From positions 2,374,209 through 2,438,208 of the forward strand of contig JANPWX010000619.1 of assembly GCA_024734555.1 (NCBI GenBank): a stretch of DNA of 64,000 nt. The letters are read 5' to 3'. The notes beneath the pieces were generated by a model that saw nothing but the letters and a program-made list of their open reading frames with translations, made no database searches and was not told where the DNA came from. Positions within the stretch are counted from its first letter, which is position 1; each line of letters starts with the position of its first letter. The position numbers and the translations under genes are program-made. This DNA comes from Trochalopteron elliotii (lineage: Eukaryota; Chordata; Aves; Passeriformes; Leiothrichidae). This document shows positions 61,430 through 64,000 of this stretch, in pieces.

Positions 61430-63729
61430 CTGAATTACAGTTGAGGAAAAAAGCATTTGAAAGAGAAACTGCACAAGACATCACAAACTATAGCATTAAA
61501 ATTTTAGTGGTTATTATCTTCTAACATTACGTTTCTGAATCAGACACGATCAGCTGTATTCAGCAATTACAAGCCACAGAAGAACCTACTGAACACTGAA
61601 AACCAGAATGTCAGTAGAAATGGTCAGCTGAACTGCAAAGGATGCCTTGCAAGTTATCCACTGCCTTGTCAGTGACACAACAGGACAGGCCAGAGCATGG
61701 GAAGTGTGATGGAGAACAGAAAATGGGCACTGAGAAAAGACACATTTTCATGTTCACCTTCTCAGATGTTGAGCAAGTATTGCAGAATCCAGCCCCATTC
61801 AGCCAAACAGAAAAAAGTCAACCACCCCATAAATCGAAACTGAAACAAAACTACAGTAATTTGAGCAGCTTTAGGGAAAAAGAATAACACCATTCTTATT
61901 TGTGGATGACCTCCTTTTTAAGCAGACAGCATTAGATGTTTTCTAGCTATCTCACTCGCAAAGCCTCAGACCATCAGCATAGCTTTGAGTCAAGGTGTGT
62001 ACTTAAATAAACACACTCATTAGTACTATAGGATATTGCACTGCAAAATAAACTTCATGTGAAGCTATCAGCTAAAAAATCTGCAGATGATCACTTTATT
62101 AGCTGAACTCCTAACAGGGAACTTTTGTAAAACTTATATAGAGAACAGAGACAGTAGCTTGTAAAGTACATGTACAGTTGGACTTTTGTCAAGCTCTAGG
62201 GCTTTTGAAGCTTTATCAAAACAAATTCTGGCATCAGATTACTAAAAGATTATGGTTTCAGAAAGCTTAAGATTTCAGAAATTCAAAAGTATACAAAATG
62301 AATAAAAAGCTGTTAATTTCATCCAACTCCTGCAGAGATTCGGTAAACTTAGCCCGAAACACTATAAAACACACTGCAGATTAACAAGCATGATAACAGC
62401 AGACAGCAGTACTCAGTTTCCACAGGTGAAACCAGAGGAGCCGAGCGTGCTCTGCACTTTCCTGAAATCAAGTCTCCACAGCACAGACGGGACAAGCGCT
62501 CTAAGACCGACTCGCCCACAGCATAGCAGAGGTATGAGGTGCACCTATTAGAGATGCTTGGTGTACTTATAGTCCCAGAGGGTTATACAGTAAGAGATAC
62601 TAAAATGAAGGTCAACTCATAAATCCACATTTCCATGTCAGTGCTCACTTCTGATACTGGAGCACAGGCACACACCATTAGTTCCCAAGGCCACTGTGTC
62701 CGCACTGCATCCATGCAGCACCTGGCAGACATGACCCACCGACAGCCATAGCATCCAGTCTGAGGACAAAAAACATCTTTGCTGATCTGAGAAGCGATGC
62801 TTCTGCCACTCTTTACACTTGTGCATTATGTGGCAGTTACATAAAATATGAACATTTTATGAAAGTAAGCATGCACACACTTTCATTTAACTAAATATTT
62901 TGCAAAAGGTAAAAAGGAAAAAAATACTATGACTAGTGACTAATTGCAGGGGAAAAACAATTACGTTTCCTCAGTGATACAGGCATGGCATAAAAGGAAC
63001 AAGGTACGTTAACAAGGGATACAACATAAGAACCCCTACCTGCACAACTGTGCACAGTCTGTAAGTCTATAAAAACTTACTACTTCTCTTTTCCAGTAAT
63101 TTCTATTTCTACTGACTCGATACAGGAAAAAAAAAATTATGACACCGCTGTAACTTGGGCAACTACTTATGCATAACAAATGTGAGTTTCTTTACAAAAC
63201 TGAGCAGAATCTCAGTAAAAGCAGCTTCTTAGTACTGCTTATACCCTTCTTTATGCTAATGTTTTAATTAATTTCTCTCTCTACCTCTCAGCATTAACTG
63301 GAGATGGCTCAGGTTCACTCATATTGAGACATCATTTAAAGTCAAGATCAAAATAGTCACACTTCAGAGAAAAATACTCATGATGCCACAGTAATACTTA
63401 AGAAAATGCATTGCCTGTATGAAAGGGCCAGGTAAAGAAGCAAACCTATAAATAATCTTTATAGAGATGCCTTTACATGACCATCGATCAAGTTCTTCCG
63501 CTCTGAAACAGCCAAGCAAACTTGCCAGCTCGAAGATTAAATACCCATGTAATAAAAGCCATGTGACAAAGCAGCATGAAAGCCTAGGCTCACAAGGTTT
63601 TGCAGCGTGCGCATTTACTTTCCTCTAGGCAAAAAATACAAAAGAAATCGTTAAAGACGCTTATCCTTAACAGAAAGGTCGGGATTTCAGTGCAAAAGAC
63701 AGAACTACCATAACTCCAAAGATATAAAC
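61430..63729 (-). other. SPTSSA: SPTSSA intron 1 (part inside the window)
   Basis: On the minus strand this lies upstream of the terminal exon. It ends with a polypyrimidine tract (TTTTTTCC) and the CAG acceptor at 61432-61430. The rest is AT-rich with no recognisable repeat. CpG becomes more frequent around 62,440-62,520 and again after 63,480. The donor and exon 1 are not in the window: I looked for coding text of the N-terminal half on the minus strand up to 64,000 and did not find it. Confidence 0.75.
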
Positions 63730-64000
63730 TTATGCCGGAGGAGAAACGGACTAGGCTGCCAGACGCCCGGACACAGCGTGGGTAACAGCAAGAGTGAGGA
63801 TTATTCCCAGCCCAGGCAGGATGTTAGTTTGGAAGGGTGAGGAGCTGAGTCTCCGCCAGCGAGGAGGGGTCAAGCCTCGGTCCCAAGCGGAGACTGCCGC
63901 TCGCTCCTCTGGTCGCCGCGAGCTCTGGCCGCGCTCGGCGCCTCAGGCCGGCTGCCCCCGGCCCGGCTCGGCCCCGCTCCCCTCCCGGCCCGATTCTCCT
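63730..64000. promoter_or_regulatory. CpG island, probably the SPTSSA promoter region (cut by the window edge)
   Basis: From about 63,736 the sequence turns GC-rich with frequent CpG. The last 110 bases are extreme (GGTCGCCGCGAGC, GGCCGCGCTCGGCG, GGCCCGGCTCGG). There is no TATA box; GC-box-like CCCGCTCCCCTCCC text occurs near 63975. SPTSSA is transcribed leftward and exon 1 was not found inside the window, so this part is probably the 5' end of intron 1, with exon 1 and the start site just past 64,000. It could instead hold a noncoding or alternative first exon. Confidence 0.8.

Noticed and set aside
1..64000. Operons, CRISPR arrays, phage or other prokaryotic systems
   Set aside because: The sequence is vertebrate nuclear DNA; no such structure is present.

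Overview
The window reads as AT-rich vertebrate nuclear DNA, almost certainly from a bird and probably a neoavian such as a passerine (inference). The bird call rests on several CR1 LINE remnants, two ERVL-type solo LTRs of the kind common in neoavian genomes, a few worn MIR-type SINE cores, and no Alu, B1 or L1 sequence. Nothing bacterial, plasmid-borne or CRISPR-like is present.

Only one protein-coding gene can be supported: the last coding exon of SPTSSA (serine palmitoyltransferase small subunit A), on the minus strand at 61326-61429. It has a clear splice acceptor, a 34-codon tail ending in TGA, and a long 3' untranslated region running leftward. The part of intron 1 inside the window runs rightward to a CpG island at about 63,730-64,000, which continues past the window edge. 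Exon 1 and the promoter should lie just beyond position 64,000.

The other ~58 kb looks like gene desert. In human and other amniotes the stretch downstream of SPTSSA is the long gene-poor interval towards EGLN3, so this is probably the avian counterpart (inference from recalled synteny). Reading left to right it holds: an LTR (1289-1839); an old CR1 piece (~4190); a CpG-rich islet with paired NKX2-like motifs (~9.6 kb); a perfect 20-bp palindrome (14749); MIR pieces (19.6, 21.8 and 28.4 kb); an old CR1 end (~22.97 kb); a second LTR (24725-25281); an AT-rich stretch that may hold conserved noncoding elements (31.5-32.7 kb); a second CpG islet (34.0-34.3 kb); CR1 ends (35.9 and 41.5 kb); another possible conserved element (44.3-44.5 kb); a third CpG islet (49.7 kb); a CR1 reverse-transcriptase relic (51.1-52.0 kb); and a CR1 3' relic (54.3-55.2 kb). 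All open reading frames above 100 codons outside SPTSSA look like chance.

I did not find a new multi-gene system. The best leads are the three isolated CpG clusters inside the desert, the degenerate tandem repeat in the first LTR, and the possible conserved noncoding blocks.
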